From Novosphingobium pentaromativorans US6-1 (GTDB lineage Bacteria > Pseudomonadota > Alphaproteobacteria > Sphingomonadales > Sphingomonadaceae): 64,000 nt of DNA. Under the pieces are notes generated by a model. It had not been told where the DNA came from. It made no database searches and saw only the letters and a program-made list of their open reading frames with translations. Positions 1-9,195 of this stretch are shown here, in pieces; position 1 is the stretch's first letter, and every line of letters starts with the position of its first letter. A program made the translations under genes and the position numbers. Where the stretch lies: contig NZ_CP009291.1 of assembly GCF_000767465.1 (NCBI RefSeq), positions 3,514,501-3,578,500 of the forward strand, written 5' to 3'.

Positions 1-792
1 GGAGAAATTGCCCAGGGCCTGGCCGAGCCCCCGCCGCTCGACCTTGCCTTGCGCGAACCGGACAAGACGCAGGAGTGGGCGGAAAGACTGGGCGGCACAA
101 CGCTGATGCCCGGCCACCTCCGCCTGCCGCGCGGCGCGGCGATCGAAACGCTCGCGGGTTTTCGCGAAGGTGCGTGGTGGGTGCAGGATCTCGCCGCCAG
201 CCTGCCCGCGCGGCTGCTGGGGCAGGGCGAGGGGCGGCGCGTGCTGGACCTGTGCGCCGCGCCCGGCGGCAAGACGCTGCAACTGGCCGCGGCCGGATGG
301 GACGTCACCGCGCTCGATATTTCCAAGCGCCGTCTCGAACGGCTGAAAGACAACCTCGAACGTACGCAGCTTTCCGCTCACGTGGTCCAGTCCGATGCTT
401 TCAAGTGGGAGCCGGAAGCGCCCTTCGACGCGATCCTGCTCGACGCGCCGTGCACCGCGACCGGTACCAGCCGCCGCCATCCCGATGTCCTGCACCGGAT
501 CGGGCCAAGGCAGATCGCGGAAATGACCGAACTGCAGTCCGGCCTGCTGGCCCGCGCGGCCGAATGGCTCAAGCCGGGCGGAAAGCTGGTCTATGCCGTG
601 TGCTCGCTGGAAGCGGAGGAAGGCGAGGCCCAGGCCGCACAAGTGGCGCTGACGCCCGAGCCCATCTTGCAGGACGAATTGCCTGCGGGCCTCTCGCCAA
701 TGCCCGAAGGCTGGTTGCGCACGGACCCGGCGATGCTGGCCGAAGCAGGCGGGCTGGACGGCTTCTTCGTGGCGCGTTGGCGCAAGTCCTGA
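1..792 (+). CDS. rsmB: 16S rRNA m5C methyltransferase, RsmB/NOP2-Sun family (5'-truncated by window)
   Basis: S-adenosylmethionine-dependent RNA cytosine-C5 methyltransferase. The reading frame is open from base 1, so the gene starts upstream of the window and about 263 C-terminal residues are visible. The SAM-binding motif VLDLCAAPGGKT lies at nucleotides 241-276. The motif IV Cys is in DAPC (Cys codon 451-453). The motif VI Cys is in VCSLE (codon 601-603). This two-cysteine arrangement is the hallmark of the family, and the C-terminal GFFVARW is typical. The N-terminal NusB-like domain that would define RsmB proper is outside the window, so another NOP2/Sun paralogue is possible. It converges on msrA. 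Confidence 0.88.
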   Translation, partial: GEIAQGLAEPPPLDLALREPDKTQEWAERLGGTTLMPGHLRLPRGAAIETLAGFREGAWWVQDLAASLPARLLGQGEGRRVLDLCAAPGGKTLQLAAAGWDVTALDISKRRLERLKDNLERTQLSAHVVQSDAFKWEPEAPFDAILLDAPCTATGTSRRHPDVLHRIGPRQIAEMTELQSGLLARAAEWLKPGGKLVYAVCSLEAEEGEAQAAQVALTPEPILQDELPAGLSPMPEGWLRTDPAMLAEAGGLDGFFVARWRKS

Positions 793-852
793 CATCGCCT
801 GAAAGGCAGGGCTGCGGATCAGGGTGAACCGCAGCGCTGCCTTCCGGAAGGG

Positions 853-1380
853 TCAGGCCTTCACCTTGGCCTGGAAGCTCTTGCGCAGCTTCATCAGCTT
901 GGGCGGGATCACTGCCAGGCAGTAAGGATTGCGCTGGCCTTCGCCTTCCCAGTATTCCTGGTGATAGTCCTCGGCGGGATACCATGTGGCCGGGCCTTCG
1001 ATGGTGGTCACGACCTTGCCGCCGTTTTCCTCGTTGGAGCGCGCGATGGCGGCTTCGGCTTCGGACCTTTGCGCATCGTCCAGCGGGAAGATCGCCGAGC
1101 GGTACTGCGTGCCGACATCGTTGCCCTGCCGGTTGAGCTGCGTCGGATCGTGCGTGCCGAGGAACACGTCGAGAATTTCGGCATAGGAGATCGTTTCGGG
1201 ATCGTAGGTGACCTTGATCGCCTCGGCATGCCCGGTCGTGCCGGAGCAGACCTGCTTGTAGCTGGGGTTCTCCACCGAGCCGCCGATATAGCCGCTCTCG
1301 ACCTCGCTCACGCCGACGACGTCGCGGAACACCGCTTCCGTGCACCAGAAGCATCCGCCTGCCACGATTGCCGTTTCCAT
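853..1380 (-). CDS. msrA: Peptide-methionine (S)-S-oxide reductase MsrA
   Basis: Reduces methionine-S-sulfoxide in oxidised proteins, using thioredoxin. The 175-residue length suits the single-domain enzyme. The N-terminal GGCFWCTEAVF carries the catalytic Cys10 with Cys13 three residues on, followed by SGYIGG and the GHAEA block typical of MsrA. An in-frame ATG lies 24 codons upstream, but the start at 1380 is preferred: it puts the GCFWC motif at the usual distance from the N terminus and has AGGAC about 7 bases upstream. The gene is monocistronic and convergent with rsmB. Confidence 0.95.
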   Translation of the reverse strand: METAIVAGGCFWCTEAVFRDVVGVSEVESGYIGGSVENPSYKQVCSGTTGHAEAIKVTYDPETISYAEILDVFLGTHDPTQLNRQGNDVGTQYRSAIFPLDDAQRSEAEAAIARSNEENGGKVVTTIEGPATWYPAEDYHQEYWEGEGQRNPYCLAVIPPKLMKLRKSFQAKVKA

Positions 1381-1544
1381 GGTTTGTCCTGTCCTTGTCG
1401 TTCGGGGGGCATTCAAGTTCACGAACATAGGAAGCTGACTCGCCCTTGTCATCGGGGAGCACTATTGCAGGCCTCGCCTTCGGGTTGCCTTTGCCCCGTT
1501 CTGGGTTACTTTTCCGCCACTTCGTCCGCGCTGGGAGAATCGTG

Positions 1545-2408
1545 ATGCGTCGAACACTGGTAGCCGTTTCGTCGTTCCTGGGTCTGCTGGCCGCACCGCT
1601 TTGCGCCGCCACTGTGGAAGCCGGGGCCGACGCGCGCACCGAGGCGGATTTCTGCAAGGGCTGCGAAGCGCTCGTCGAACTCGCTCTCGCACATCCCGCG
1701 CGCAAAGACGACCGTGAACGCGACGCTGCTCGGCATCCGGCGGAAACCCTGTCTTTCTTCCGCGTTCGCCCGGATATGAAGGTCGGCGAATATGCGCCGG
1801 GCGGAGGCTGGTACTCGCGGGTCCTTGCGCCCTATCTGGCCAGGGAAGGGCATCTCACCGGACTGTTCTTCAACCCGAAGCAGGGGCCGTTCGACGCCGA
1901 CAAGATCAATGCCTCGGCTGCCGGTTTTGCCGATCAGGTCGCGGGATGGACGGGGCTTCCTGTCCAGAGCTTCTCGGGCATGACGCTCGAAACCGTGCCG
2001 GACGACCAGAAGGGAACCTTCGACCGGATCCTCGTCGTGCGCATGATGCACAACATGATGCGCTGGAATATCGCCGACAGCGAGATCAAGGCCATGCGCG
2101 CGCTGCTCAAGGACGATGGCCTGCTGGGCATCGTCCAGCACCGGGCCAAGGCAGACGCCCCTTACGCGGTCAGTTATGGCAATCGCGGCTACCTGCGCGA
2201 GGCGGACGTGATCAAATTCATGGAAGTGAACGGTTTCGAGCTGGTCGCCAGGTCCGAAGTCAACGCCAATCCCAGGGACACCGCGGACTGGGAGGAGGGC
2301 GTGTGGACTCTGCCGCCGACTTACGCGCTGAAGGACAAAGACAAGGCGAAATACGCAGCGATCGGCGAAAGTGACCGGATGACGCTTCTGTTCCGCAAGC
2401 GGCCCTGA
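1545..2408 (+). CDS. Predicted secreted class I SAM-dependent methyltransferase
   Basis: A 287-residue protein with an N-terminal signal peptide (MRR, hydrophobic core, then LCAA around residues 18-22), so probably periplasmic. A glycine-rich SAM-motif-I-like segment, EYAPGGGWYSRVL, lies near residue 90, and RMMHNM and VQHRAK follow in the positions of a Rossmann-like methyltransferase. It resembles predicted methyltransferases of the COG4798 type, whose substrates are unknown. The ATG at 1545 follows GGGAGA; an upstream in-frame ATG at 1446 would spoil the signal peptide. The aguB start lies 14 bases after its stop, suggesting co-transcription. Confidence 0.75.
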   Translation: MRRTLVAVSSFLGLLAAPLCAATVEAGADARTEADFCKGCEALVELALAHPARKDDRERDAARHPAETLSFFRVRPDMKVGEYAPGGGWYSRVLAPYLAREGHLTGLFFNPKQGPFDADKINASAAGFADQVAGWTGLPVQSFSGMTLETVPDDQKGTFDRILVVRMMHNMMRWNIADSEIKAMRALLKDDGLLGIVQHRAKADAPYAVSYGNRGYLREADVIKFMEVNGFELVARSEVNANPRDTADWEEGVWTLPPTYALKDKDKAKYAAIGESDRMTLLFRKRP

Positions 2409-2422
2409 TAAAGGGCCAGCCC

Positions 2423-3286
2423 ATGGCCGAAATCACTGTCGCAGCACTGCAATTAGCCCTTGGCTCCGCCGACGAGGCGGAAAACATCGCCGCCGTTTCC
2501 GCTCTCGTCGAAGAGGCGGCGGGCAAGGGCGCCCGGATCATCTTGCCGCCTGAACTGTTTTCGGGGCCGTATTTCTGCAAGGTGGAGGAAGAGGAGCTCT
2601 TCGCGCTGGCCCGCCCCACGGCCGAGCATCCCTCCGTCATCGCAATGAAGGCGCTGGCCAGGAAGCTCAAGGTGGCGATCCCGACCAGCTTCTTCGAGCG
2701 CGACGGGCACCACTATTACAATACGCTGGCCATGATCGATGCCGAGGGCGAGATCATGGGGACCTATCGCAAGAGCCACATTCCCGACGGCCCCGGCTAC
2801 GAGGAGAAGTATTACTTCCGTCCGGGCAACGACGGGTTCAAGGTATGGGGCCTGTTCGGCACGCGCATCGGCGTCGGCGTGTGCTGGGACCAGTGGTACC
2901 CGGAATGCGCCCGCGTGATGGCGCTGATGGGAGCGGAACTGCTGTTCTATCCCACTGCGATCGGTTCCGAACCCTATGACGCCGCGCTCGATACCAGCCG
3001 CATGTGGCGCCGCGCCATGCTTGGCCATTCGGTTTCCAACTGCATGCCGGTGATCGCCGCCAACCGCATCGGCATCGAGGCCGAGGCGGGCAGTGAGCAG
3101 ACATTCTACGGCCACTCCTTCATTACCGACGAGTGGGGCGATTTCGTAGCCGAATTCGGCAAGCAGGAAACCGGCGTGCTGGTTGCGACGCTGGACCTTG
3201 CGCGTGCGGCGAAGCACCGCGCCGGCATGGGTTTTTTCCGGGATCGCCGTCCGCAGCTCTATACCCGCATCGCGCAGGACGTCTGA
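2423..3286 (+). CDS. aguB: N-carbamoylputrescine amidase
   Basis: Nitrilase-superfamily hydrolase that converts N-carbamoylputrescine to putrescine, CO2 and ammonia in the agmatine deiminase route. It is 287 residues long, as expected. The Glu-Lys-Cys triad is visible: Glu44 in LPPELF, Lys117 in YRKSHIPD and Cys154 in GVCWDQWYPE. IPDGPGYEEKYYF and FYPTAIGSEP are close to characterised AguB proteins. The partner agmatine deiminase is not in the window. folK begins 5 bases after the stop. Confidence 0.93.
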   Translation: MAEITVAALQLALGSADEAENIAAVSALVEEAAGKGARIILPPELFSGPYFCKVEEEELFALARPTAEHPSVIAMKALARKLKVAIPTSFFERDGHHYYNTLAMIDAEGEIMGTYRKSHIPDGPGYEEKYYFRPGNDGFKVWGLFGTRIGVGVCWDQWYPECARVMALMGAELLFYPTAIGSEPYDAALDTSRMWRRAMLGHSVSNCMPVIAANRIGIEAEAGSEQTFYGHSFITDEWGDFVAEFGKQETGVLVATLDLARAAKHRAGMGFFRDRRPQLYTRIAQDV

Positions 3287-3291
3287 CCGAC

Positions 3292-3789
3292 TTGGCAAGG
3301 CACCGCTATCTCATCGCACTGGGATCGAACATGCGGCATCGCAAGCATGGCGATCCGCACAAGGTACTCAGGGCCGCGCTTGCCGCGCTCGACAAGGGCA
3401 AGTTCGAGGTCGAAGCCGTCTCGCCGCTGATTGACTCTGCCCCGCTGGGCCCCTCGCGCAGGCGCTATGCCAATGGCGTCGCCATCGTCAGTACGCATCG
3501 CGATCCGGACGAAGTGCTCCACAAGCTGGCCAAGCTGGAACGCAAGTTCGGCCGCAAGTCGGGCGGACGGCCTTGGGGCGCGCGGGTGCTCGATCTCGAT
3601 ATCGTCCTGTGGGATGGCGGCCCATGGACCAGCGACAGGCTCGTGATCCCGCACCCGGCCTATCGTCAGCGGCAGTTCGTACTGGGCCCAGCATGCACTA
3701 TTGCGGGTGGCTGGCGCGATCCCTTGACTGGCTTGTCGGTGAATCAGTTGCATGCGCGCTTGACCAAGCCTCGCCCTGTCCCTAGTTGA
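3292..3789 (+). CDS. folK: 6-hydroxymethyl-7,8-dihydropterin pyrophosphokinase (HPPK)
   Basis: Transfers pyrophosphate from ATP to 6-hydroxymethyl-dihydropterin in folate synthesis. The 165-residue protein carries the N-terminal YLIALGSN block, the signature RPWGARVLDLDIVLW with its two metal-binding Asp residues, and IPHP near the C terminus. The TTG at 3292 is chosen because the LGSN motif must lie near the N terminus; the next ATG (3331) would cut it off. It follows aguB by 5 bases and probably shares its transcript. No Shine-Dalgarno sequence stands out, so expression may depend on coupling. Confidence 0.9.
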   Translation: MARHRYLIALGSNMRHRKHGDPHKVLRAALAALDKGKFEVEAVSPLIDSAPLGPSRRRYANGVAIVSTHRDPDEVLHKLAKLERKFGRKSGGRPWGARVLDLDIVLWDGGPWTSDRLVIPHPAYRQRQFVLGPACTIAGGWRDPLTGLSVNQLHARLTKPRPVPS

Positions 3790-3817
3790 CCCTTCCGCAG
3801 CCGCGAAACGGCATCGT

Positions 3818-3893
3818 GGGCCCGTAGCTCAGTAGGTAGAGCAGCTGACTTTTAATCAGCGGGTCACAGGTTCGAATCCTGTCGGGCTCACCA
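3818..3893 (+). tRNA. tRNA-Lys (anticodon UUU)
   Basis: A 76-base cloverleaf including encoded CCA (3891-3893). The acceptor GGGCCCG pairs with CGGGCTC (one G-U), the anticodon stem is GCTGA/TCAGC, and loop CTTTTAA has anticodon TTT at 3851-3853. The T-arm ACAGGTTCGAATCCTGT is standard. It decodes AAA and AAG. No integrase or attachment-site duplication is seen next to it. Confidence 0.97.
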
Positions 3894-4126
3894 CTTCGCC
3901 GACGGCTGCGGCAATTGCATTTCCAGACCGGAACGATACCCTCACGCTTCGGCGCAATCGCGTAGTGTGTAGCGGGGACAAAGGTAGCGGGTGAAATCCG
4001 GTTGCGCGGTCTTCGGCCTGCCTGCATTCAACACATCAATGGGTTGGCATCCACATAATCGGTGCGACGTCTGAGCCGCGTGCGGCTACCTCTCGGGCCC
4101 GGATGGCGGCAGTGGAGAGGATAAAT

Positions 4127-4258
4127 ATGCGCGCTAGCTTTGGACGATTATTGGACCTGGCCGCAGCACGGTCTTCAGGCCAAGGCGCGCACGAAGGCGT
4201 GTCTTGTGCAAGAGGCTTGCGCGGCGGCAGGTCTGGGGGAGCGGGAGGCACAGCGTGA
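4127..4258 (+). CDS. Possible small coupled open frame upstream of denD
   Basis: A 43-codon frame starting ATG at 4127 behind a strong Shine-Dalgarno (GGAGAGGA, 6 bases upstream). It ends with a TGA whose first two bases belong to the GTG start of the next gene (GTGA overlap at 4255-4258). The predicted peptide is rich in Gly, Ala and Arg and matches nothing I recognise. The SD and the exact stop/start overlap suggest a translated leader coupling ribosomes into denD. Chance is possible, since stops are rare in such G+C-rich DNA. The preceding bases 3894-4126 show no gene. Confidence 0.35.
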   Translation: MRASFGRLLDLAAARSSGQGAHEGVSCARGLRGGRSGGAGGTA

Positions 4259-5172
4259 AGGTCGTGGTGACGGGCGCCGGCGGCTTTGTTGGTCGGCAGC
4301 TTGTTTCGCGGCTGCTGGATCGCGGCGACACTGTTGTTGCATTGGATGCGCATGCGGGCGGCATTCCCCAAGGTGCCCGTGCCGTGGCAGGCGATCTAGG
4401 AGACAGGGCCGTGCGCGGCGAGGCGCTGGCTGGCGGCTGCGATGCGCTTGTCCATCTCGCGACCGTTCCGGGCGGCGCGGCTGAGGCAGATCCCGAGGCT
4501 TCGCGCCGGATCAATGTCGATGCCATGTATGACCTGCTGCTGGAGGCGAATGCGCTGCGTCCGGGCTTGCGCATCGTCTATGCCAGTTCCATCGCCGTCT
4601 TCGGCGATCCGCTGCCGGAGCAGGTCGACGACGAGACGCCGCTTTCGCCGAAGCTGATCTACGGCGGGCACAAGGCGATGATGGAGGGTGCGGTCGCGAT
4701 GATGTCCAATCGCGGCATGATCGACGGCGTGACCGTGCGCCTGCCGGGCATACTTGCGCGGTCCAAGGGACCGTCCGGCATGAAGTCGGCCTTCATGAGC
4801 GACCTGTTCCATGCCCTCAAGGCCGGCGAGACTTTCACCTGTCCAGTCTCCGCCGCGGGCACAATCTGGGCGCAGTCGCTAGCATGCTGCGCCGACAACT
4901 TGATCCATGCGCTGTCGCTCGATACCGCTCTGTTGCCGCCTACGCGGGCGGTCACGCTGCCGGCGCAGCGGATCGCCATGCGCGATCTCGCTGCGGAAAT
5001 CGCCCGCCAGTGCGGCGTGTCCGCAGATCTGGTGGCCTATGGCGCCGACACGGAACTGGAAGCCGCCTTCGCAGCGCAGCCGCCTCTCGCGACGCCTGCG
5101 GCCGAGAGAGCCGGGTTCGTCCACGACGGCGATCTCTCCTCTTTGGTCCGAAGCGCGCTCCAGACACTCTGA
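4255..5172 (+). CDS. denD: NAD-dependent epimerase/dehydratase, D-erythronate dehydrogenase-like
   Basis: Extended short-chain dehydrogenase of 305 residues. NAD-binding TGAGGFVG is at residues 6-13, the Ser of YASSIAVFG at 111-112, and the catalytic YxxxK at Tyr136-Lys140 (YGGHK). The central region (RGMIDGVTVRLPGI, then a TFTCPV-like segment and NLIHAL) follows the DenD pattern, a family that oxidises D-erythronate at C2. Neighbouring tetronate kinase or isomerase genes are absent, so the substrate is uncertain. The GTG at 4255 has GGGAGG six bases upstream and puts the Rossmann motif at the N terminus. Confidence 0.7.
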   Translation: MKVVVTGAGGFVGRQLVSRLLDRGDTVVALDAHAGGIPQGARAVAGDLGDRAVRGEALAGGCDALVHLATVPGGAAEADPEASRRINVDAMYDLLLEANALRPGLRIVYASSIAVFGDPLPEQVDDETPLSPKLIYGGHKAMMEGAVAMMSNRGMIDGVTVRLPGILARSKGPSGMKSAFMSDLFHALKAGETFTCPVSAAGTIWAQSLACCADNLIHALSLDTALLPPTRAVTLPAQRIAMRDLAAEIARQCGVSADLVAYGADTELEAAFAAQPPLATPAAERAGFVHDGDLSSLVRSALQTL

Positions 5173-5256
5173 GGCAGAGCAGGAAACAGAATGGCCGGAG
5201 CGCGCTGTGCACTCCGGCCATGCCTGAATTTTACGGGAGAGGGGCGGTACCCCTCC

Positions 5257-6204
5257 CTAGAGGTTACCGATCGCCAGGAAGCGTTCTTCGCGGCGATGGA
5301 GCAGGTCCCTGGCCGGAACGCCCGCAAGTGCGTCGAGCTCCTCGGCAATGGCCTTGCCCAGCGCCTGCGAGGCGGTTGCGGGATCGCGATGAGCGCCGCC
5401 CATCGGTTCTGGCACGATGCGGTCGATCACGTTGAGCTGGAGCAGGTCCTGCGCCGTTACGCGCATGGCGGCGGCGGCGTCCGCTGCGCGCTCACCGGTG
5501 CGCCACAGGATCGAGGCGCAGCCTTCCGGGCTGATCACCGAATAGACGGCATGTTCGAGCATGAGTACGCGCTCGGCGCTCGCCAGGGCGACCGCGCCGC
5601 CCGATCCGCCTTCGCCGACGATCGTGGCGACCATCGGCACGGGCAGCGACAGGCAGGCCTCGGTGGCGCGGGCAATGGCCTCGGCCTGGCCGCGCTCTTC
5701 GGCTTCCACGCCAGGGAAGGCGCCCGAGGTATCGACCAGCGTCACGACTGGAAGGCCGAATCGCCCGGCCAGTTCCATCAGGCGCACCGCCTTGCGGTAG
5801 CCTTCCGGCTTGCCCATGCCGAAGTTGTGCTTGATGCGGGTTTGGGTGTCGTGGCCCTTTTCATGGCCGATGACCATGACGCGCCGGTCGCCCAGCCGCG
5901 CCATTCCGCCCACGATCGCCGCGTCCTCACCGTAGAGACGGTCGCCGCCCAGCGGCATGAAGTCGGTGAAGATATGGGCGAGATAGTCGCGAAGGTGCGG
6001 CCGCTGCGGGTGGCGGGCGACCTGCGTCTTCTGCCACGGCGTCAACGAGGCATATGTGCGCGCCAGCAGCTGCTCGCTCTTGGTCTCGAGCTTCTGGATC
6101 TCGTTCACCAGATCGAGGCCGCCGGTGTCGGCGGTCGAACGCAGCTCGTGGATGCGCGCCTCGAGGGCGGCAATCGGCTTCTCGAAATCGAGATAGGAGA
6201 TCAT
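5257..6204 (-). CDS. accA: Acetyl-CoA carboxylase carboxyltransferase subunit alpha
   Basis: Alpha subunit of the carboxyltransferase that moves CO2 from biotin to acetyl-CoA to give malonyl-CoA, the first step of fatty acid synthesis. The 315-residue length is normal. Landmarks are the N-terminal [27 protein letters not shown]-like [14 protein letters not shown], the oxyanion region [19 protein letters not shown] and GEGGSGGA. Its ATG overlaps the accC stop by 4 bases (6201-6204), so the two are translationally coupled. A long open extension upstream of the ATG is only antisense/frame noise inside accC. Confidence 0.97.
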   Translation of the reverse strand: MISYLDFEKPIAALEARIHELRSTADTGGLDLVNEIQKLETKSEQLLARTYASLTPWQKTQVARHPQRPHLRDYLAHIFTDFMPLGGDRLYGEDAAIVGGMARLGDRRVMVIGHEKGHDTQTRIKHNFGMGKPEGYRKAVRLMELAGRFGLPVVTLVDTSGAFPGVEAEERGQAEAIARATEACLSLPVPMVATIVGEGGSGGAVALASAERVLMLEHAVYSVISPEGCASILWRTGERAADAAAAMRVTAQDLLQLNVIDRIVPEPMGGAHRDPATASQALGKAIAEELDALAGVPARDLLHRREERFLAIGNL

Positions 6205-7568
6205 TTGGCCTCGCTTTCGGCTTCGGCTTTGTCGGCCAGCCACTGTTCGAGCCACTTGATCGTGTAGTCGCCGGACTGGAATTCCGGGTCCTGGATGATC
6301 GCTTCGTGCAGCGGGATCGAGGTCTTGACCCCGCCGACGACCATTTCGCCCAGCGCCCGCTTGAGACGCATGATGCAGCCCTCGCGGGTGCGGCCGTAGA
6401 CGATCAGCTTGGCGACCATCGAATCGTAGTAGGGCGGGATGCGATAACCGGCATAGAGTCCGGAATCGACGCGCACGTGCATGCCGCCGGCCGCGTGGAA
6501 CGTGTCGACAAGGCCGGGGGAGGGGACGAAAGTCCACGGGTCCTCGGCATTGATGCGGCACTCGATGGCGTGGCCCTTGAACTCGATCTCGTCCTGCTTG
6601 ACCGACAGCGGCTTGCCGTCGGCAATGCGGATCTGCTCACGCACGAGGTCGACGCCGGTGATCGCTTCGGTCACCGGATGCTCGACCTGCAGGCGGGTGT
6701 TCATCTCGATGAAGTAGAACTCACCGTTTTCCCACAGGAACTCGATCGTGCCGGCGCCGCGATAGCCCATGTCGGCCATCGCCTTGGCGACCACGCCGCC
6801 CATGCGTGCGCGTTCCTCTGCCGTGATGACGGGCGACGGAGCTTCCTCGAGCACCTTCTGGTGACGGCGCTGCAGCGAGCAGTCGCGCTCGCCCAGGTGA
6901 ACGGCATTGCCGTTGCCATCGCCGAAGATCTGGAATTCGATGTGACGCGGATTGCCCAGGTACTTCTCGACGTAGACGGTGTCGTCGCCGAAGGCGGCCT
7001 TGGCTTCCGAGCGGGCCTGGCTGACCATCGTTTCGAGCTGGTCTTCGCTGGGCACGATCTTCATGCCGCGACCGCCGCCGCCCGATGCGGCCTTCACCAG
7101 CACCGGGTAGCCGATTTCCTTTGCAAGCTCGCGGATCTCGTCGAGGTCTTCGACGGCGCCCGGGGACCCGGGGACCAGCGGGAGGCCGAGCGCGCCGGCG
7201 GTGCGCTTGGCTTCCACCTTGTCGCCCATCGTGCGGATATGCTCGGGCTTGGGGCCGATCCAGGTGATGCCATGGGCTTCGACGATCTCGGCGAACTTGG
7301 CGTTCTCCGAAAGGAAGCCGTATCCGGGGTGGATCGCGTCGGCCTGGGTGATCTCTGCCGCAGCGATGATCGCGGCGACGTTGAGGTAGGAATCGCGGGC
7401 CGAGGGCGGGCCGATGCATACCGCGTGATCGGCGAGGCGAACGTGCATCGCGTCGGCATCGGCCGTGGAGTGCACGGCGACCGTCTCGATGCCCATTTCA
7501 TGCGCGGCGCGATGGATACGCAGCGCGATTTCACCGCGATTGGCGATCAGTATGCGGGAAATGCCCAT
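6201..7568 (-). CDS. accC: Acetyl-CoA carboxylase biotin carboxylase subunit
   Basis: ATP-grasp enzyme that carboxylates biotin on AccB using bicarbonate and ATP. Its 455 residues match the family. Visible are the N-terminal [24 protein letters not shown], the ATP-binding glycine loop [12 protein letters not shown] near residue 160, and [14 protein letters not shown] with the metal and bicarbonate-binding Glu, Asn and Arg. It sits 4 bases downstream of accB and overlaps accA by 4 bases, giving an accB-accC-accA transcription unit. Confidence 0.98.
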   Translation of the reverse strand: MGISRILIANRGEIALRIHRAAHEMGIETVAVHSTADADAMHVRLADHAVCIGPPSARDSYLNVAAIIAAAEITQADAIHPGYGFLSENAKFAEIVEAHGITWIGPKPEHIRTMGDKVEAKRTAGALGLPLVPGSPGAVEDLDEIRELAKEIGYPVLVKAASGGGGRGMKIVPSEDQLETMVSQARSEAKAAFGDDTVYVEKYLGNPRHIEFQIFGDGNGNAVHLGERDCSLQRRHQKVLEEAPSPVITAEERARMGGVVAKAMADMGYRGAGTIEFLWENGEFYFIEMNTRLQVEHPVTEAITGVDLVREQIRIADGKPLSVKQDEIEFKGHAIECRINAEDPWTFVPSPGLVDTFHAAGGMHVRVDSGLYAGYRIPPYYDSMVAKLIVYGRTREGCIMRLKRALGEMVVGGVKTSIPLHEAIIQDPEFQSGDYTIKWLEQWLADKAEAESEAK

Positions 7569-7572
7569 GCGA

Positions 7573-8061
7573 TCAGCCGATGACGACGAGCGGCTGGTCG
7601 AATTCGACCGGCTGGGAATTGTCCACCAAGATGGCCTTGACGGTTCCCGCGGCAGGTGCGGTGATCGGGTTCATCACCTTCATCGCCTCGATGATCAGCA
7701 GGGTATCGCCTGCCTTCACGCTCTGGCCGACCGAGATGAAGTTGGCCGAGCCGGGTTCCGGCGCGAGGTAGGCGGTGCCCACCATCGGCGACTTGACGGC
7801 GGTGCCGTCGAAGGCCGGCGCGGCGGCTTCTGCCGCGGCAGGTGCGGCAGCGGCCGGGGCGGCGACACCCGCGGGGGCCGGAGCGACCGCGGCCTGGACC
7901 ATCGGCGCTGCCATCAGCGTGCGGGCGACGCGGATGCGGCGTTCGCCGTCCTCCACCTCGATCTCGCTGAGGTTGGTGTCGGAGAGAAGCTCCGCCAGTT
8001 CGCGCACCAGTGCGCCGTCAATGTTCATGCCAGCGGCCTTGCCGCTCGTTTGGTTACCCAT
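7573..8061 (-). CDS. accB: Acetyl-CoA carboxylase biotin carboxyl carrier protein
   Basis: Carrier of the covalently bound biotin, which shuttles between AccC and AccA/AccD. It has 162 residues. An N-terminal oligomerisation segment is followed by an Ala/Pro-rich linker (about 50-85) and a C-terminal biotinyl domain. The biotinylated Lys128 lies in EAMKVM. Translation could begin at the first ATG (8061) or at an internal Met12; the first is used here. The 119 bases between accD and accB probably hold the promoter of the accBCA unit. Confidence 0.96.
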   Translation of the reverse strand: MGNQTSGKAAGMNIDGALVRELAELLSDTNLSEIEVEDGERRIRVARTLMAAPMVQAAVAPAPAGVAAPAAAAPAAAEAAAPAFDGTAVKSPMVGTAYLAPEPGSANFISVGQSVKAGDTLLIIEAMKVMNPITAPAAGTVKAILVDNSQPVEFDQPLVVIG

Positions 8062-8180
8062 GCGTTCCTCGGATCAGCATATTTTGCCGCGGCTATTGCG
8101 GGGGCGATAGCACGTGACAAGGGATTAATCCTAACCTTGCACATTTTTTCCGCGAAGGGACTGTGCGCAGTTTTGCGTTG

Positions 8181-9032
8181 TCAGGCTGCAGATGCAACCG
8201 GACGGAGATAATCGAGCAGGCGCGCCAGCGTCCCGCGCAGGTCCCGGCGATGCACGACCATGTCGACCATGCCGTGTTCGTGGAGGTATTCCGCGCGCTG
8301 GAAGCCGTCGGGCAGCTTTTCGCGAATGGTGTCCTGGATCACGCGCTGGCCGGCAAAGCCGATGAGCGCGCCCGGCTCGGCGATCTGGACGTCACCCAGC
8401 ATGGCGTAGCTGGCCGTGACCCCGCCGGTCGTGGGGTCGGTCAGGACGACGATGTAGGGCAATCCGGCAGCCTTGAGGCGGCGCAGGGCAACCGTCGTCT
8501 TTGGCATCTGCATCAGGCTGAGAATGCCTTCCTGCATGCGTGCGCCGCCAGCCGCGGTGCAGATGACGTAACCGCAGTTCTCGCGAATCGCGCGCTCGAT
8601 GCCGGTGACAAAGGCCGCGCCCACCGCCATGCCCATCGAACCGCCCATGAAGCCGAAGTCCTGCACGCCCAGCACGAGCTTCTTGCCCTCGATCTGGCCG
8701 ACCGCATTGGTCAGCGCATCGCCGTAGGGATAATTGGCGCGGGCGGCCTTGAGGCGATCGGGATACTTCTTGCTGTCGCGGAACTTGAGCGGATCTTCCT
8801 TGACCTTGGGCGTGGGCAGGATCGAGAATCCGGGATCGAGCAGTTGCCCGATGCGTTCCTGCGCGCTGATACGGCCGTGGTAGTCGCACTTCGGGCAGAC
8901 CGAGAGGTTGTCCTCGAAGTCCTTGACGAACAGCATCTCACCGCAGGATCGGCACTTGATCCAGAGGTTGTCGGGTGTGTCGCGCTTGCTCGTGCGCGAG
9001 AGGGAATTGCGTACGCGTGTTAGCCAGCTCAT
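8181..9032 (-). CDS. accD: Acetyl-CoA carboxylase carboxyltransferase subunit beta
   Basis: Beta subunit of the carboxyltransferase, partner of AccA. It has 283 residues. The zinc ribbon is intact with Cys27, Cys30, Cys46 and Cys49. The catalytic region has [23 protein letters not shown] and [12 protein letters not shown]. In many alphaproteobacteria accD sits with trp genes and folC; here it lies directly upstream of accB on the same strand, bringing all four ACC genes together. It is preceded by a chemoreceptor gene on the same strand, with a hairpin between. Confidence 0.97.
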   Translation of the reverse strand: MSWLTRVRNSLSRTSKRDTPDNLWIKCRSCGEMLFVKDFEDNLSVCPKCDYHGRISAQERIGQLLDPGFSILPTPKVKEDPLKFRDSKKYPDRLKAARANYPYGDALTNAVGQIEGKKLVLGVQDFGFMGGSMGMAVGAAFVTGIERAIRENCGYVICTAAGGARMQEGILSLMQMPKTTVALRRLKAAGLPYIVVLTDPTTGGVTASYAMLGDVQIAEPGALIGFAGQRVIQDTIREKLPDGFQRAEYLHEHGMVDMVVHRRDLRGTLARLLDYLRPVASAA

Positions 9033-9133
9033 GCCGCGCTATTTGCCGTTTTTCGGCGCTTCGGCAAGTCCTGCGGGTTCCCATGGCCCTGCAAATGGTC
9101 ACAAACGGCGGGAATGCGTGGGTTGCGAATGCA

Positions 9134-9161
9134 AGACAGCCCCGCGATCGCAGGGCTGTCT
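9134..9161 (-). terminator. Hairpin between the chemoreceptor and accD
   Basis: Near-perfect inverted repeat: 9 bases (9134-9142) pair with 9153-9161, and after one C/A mismatch a self-complementary GCGATCGC extends the stem. It lies 35 bases beyond the chemoreceptor stop. Neither strand has a convincing T-run, so it may attenuate or stabilise rather than terminate. Confidence 0.5.
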
Positions 9162-9195
9162 CACGGGTTTTGCACAATCTGCTATCGATTGAGGA

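Noticed and set aside
3782..4027. Minus-strand open frame across the tRNA-Lys gene whose translation includes RIRTCDPLIKSQLLYLLSYG
   Set aside because: This is the well-known translation of the complement of a tRNA-Lys gene, a spurious protein seen in many annotations.
3818..4254. Genomic-island integration at tRNA-Lys
   Set aside because: No integrase, no repeated tRNA 3' end and housekeeping-like genes on both sides.
5257..6561. Upstream extension of accA by about 119 codons
   Set aside because: The extension lies wholly inside accC in another frame and has no AccA similarity; the ATG at 6204 gives the normal N terminus.
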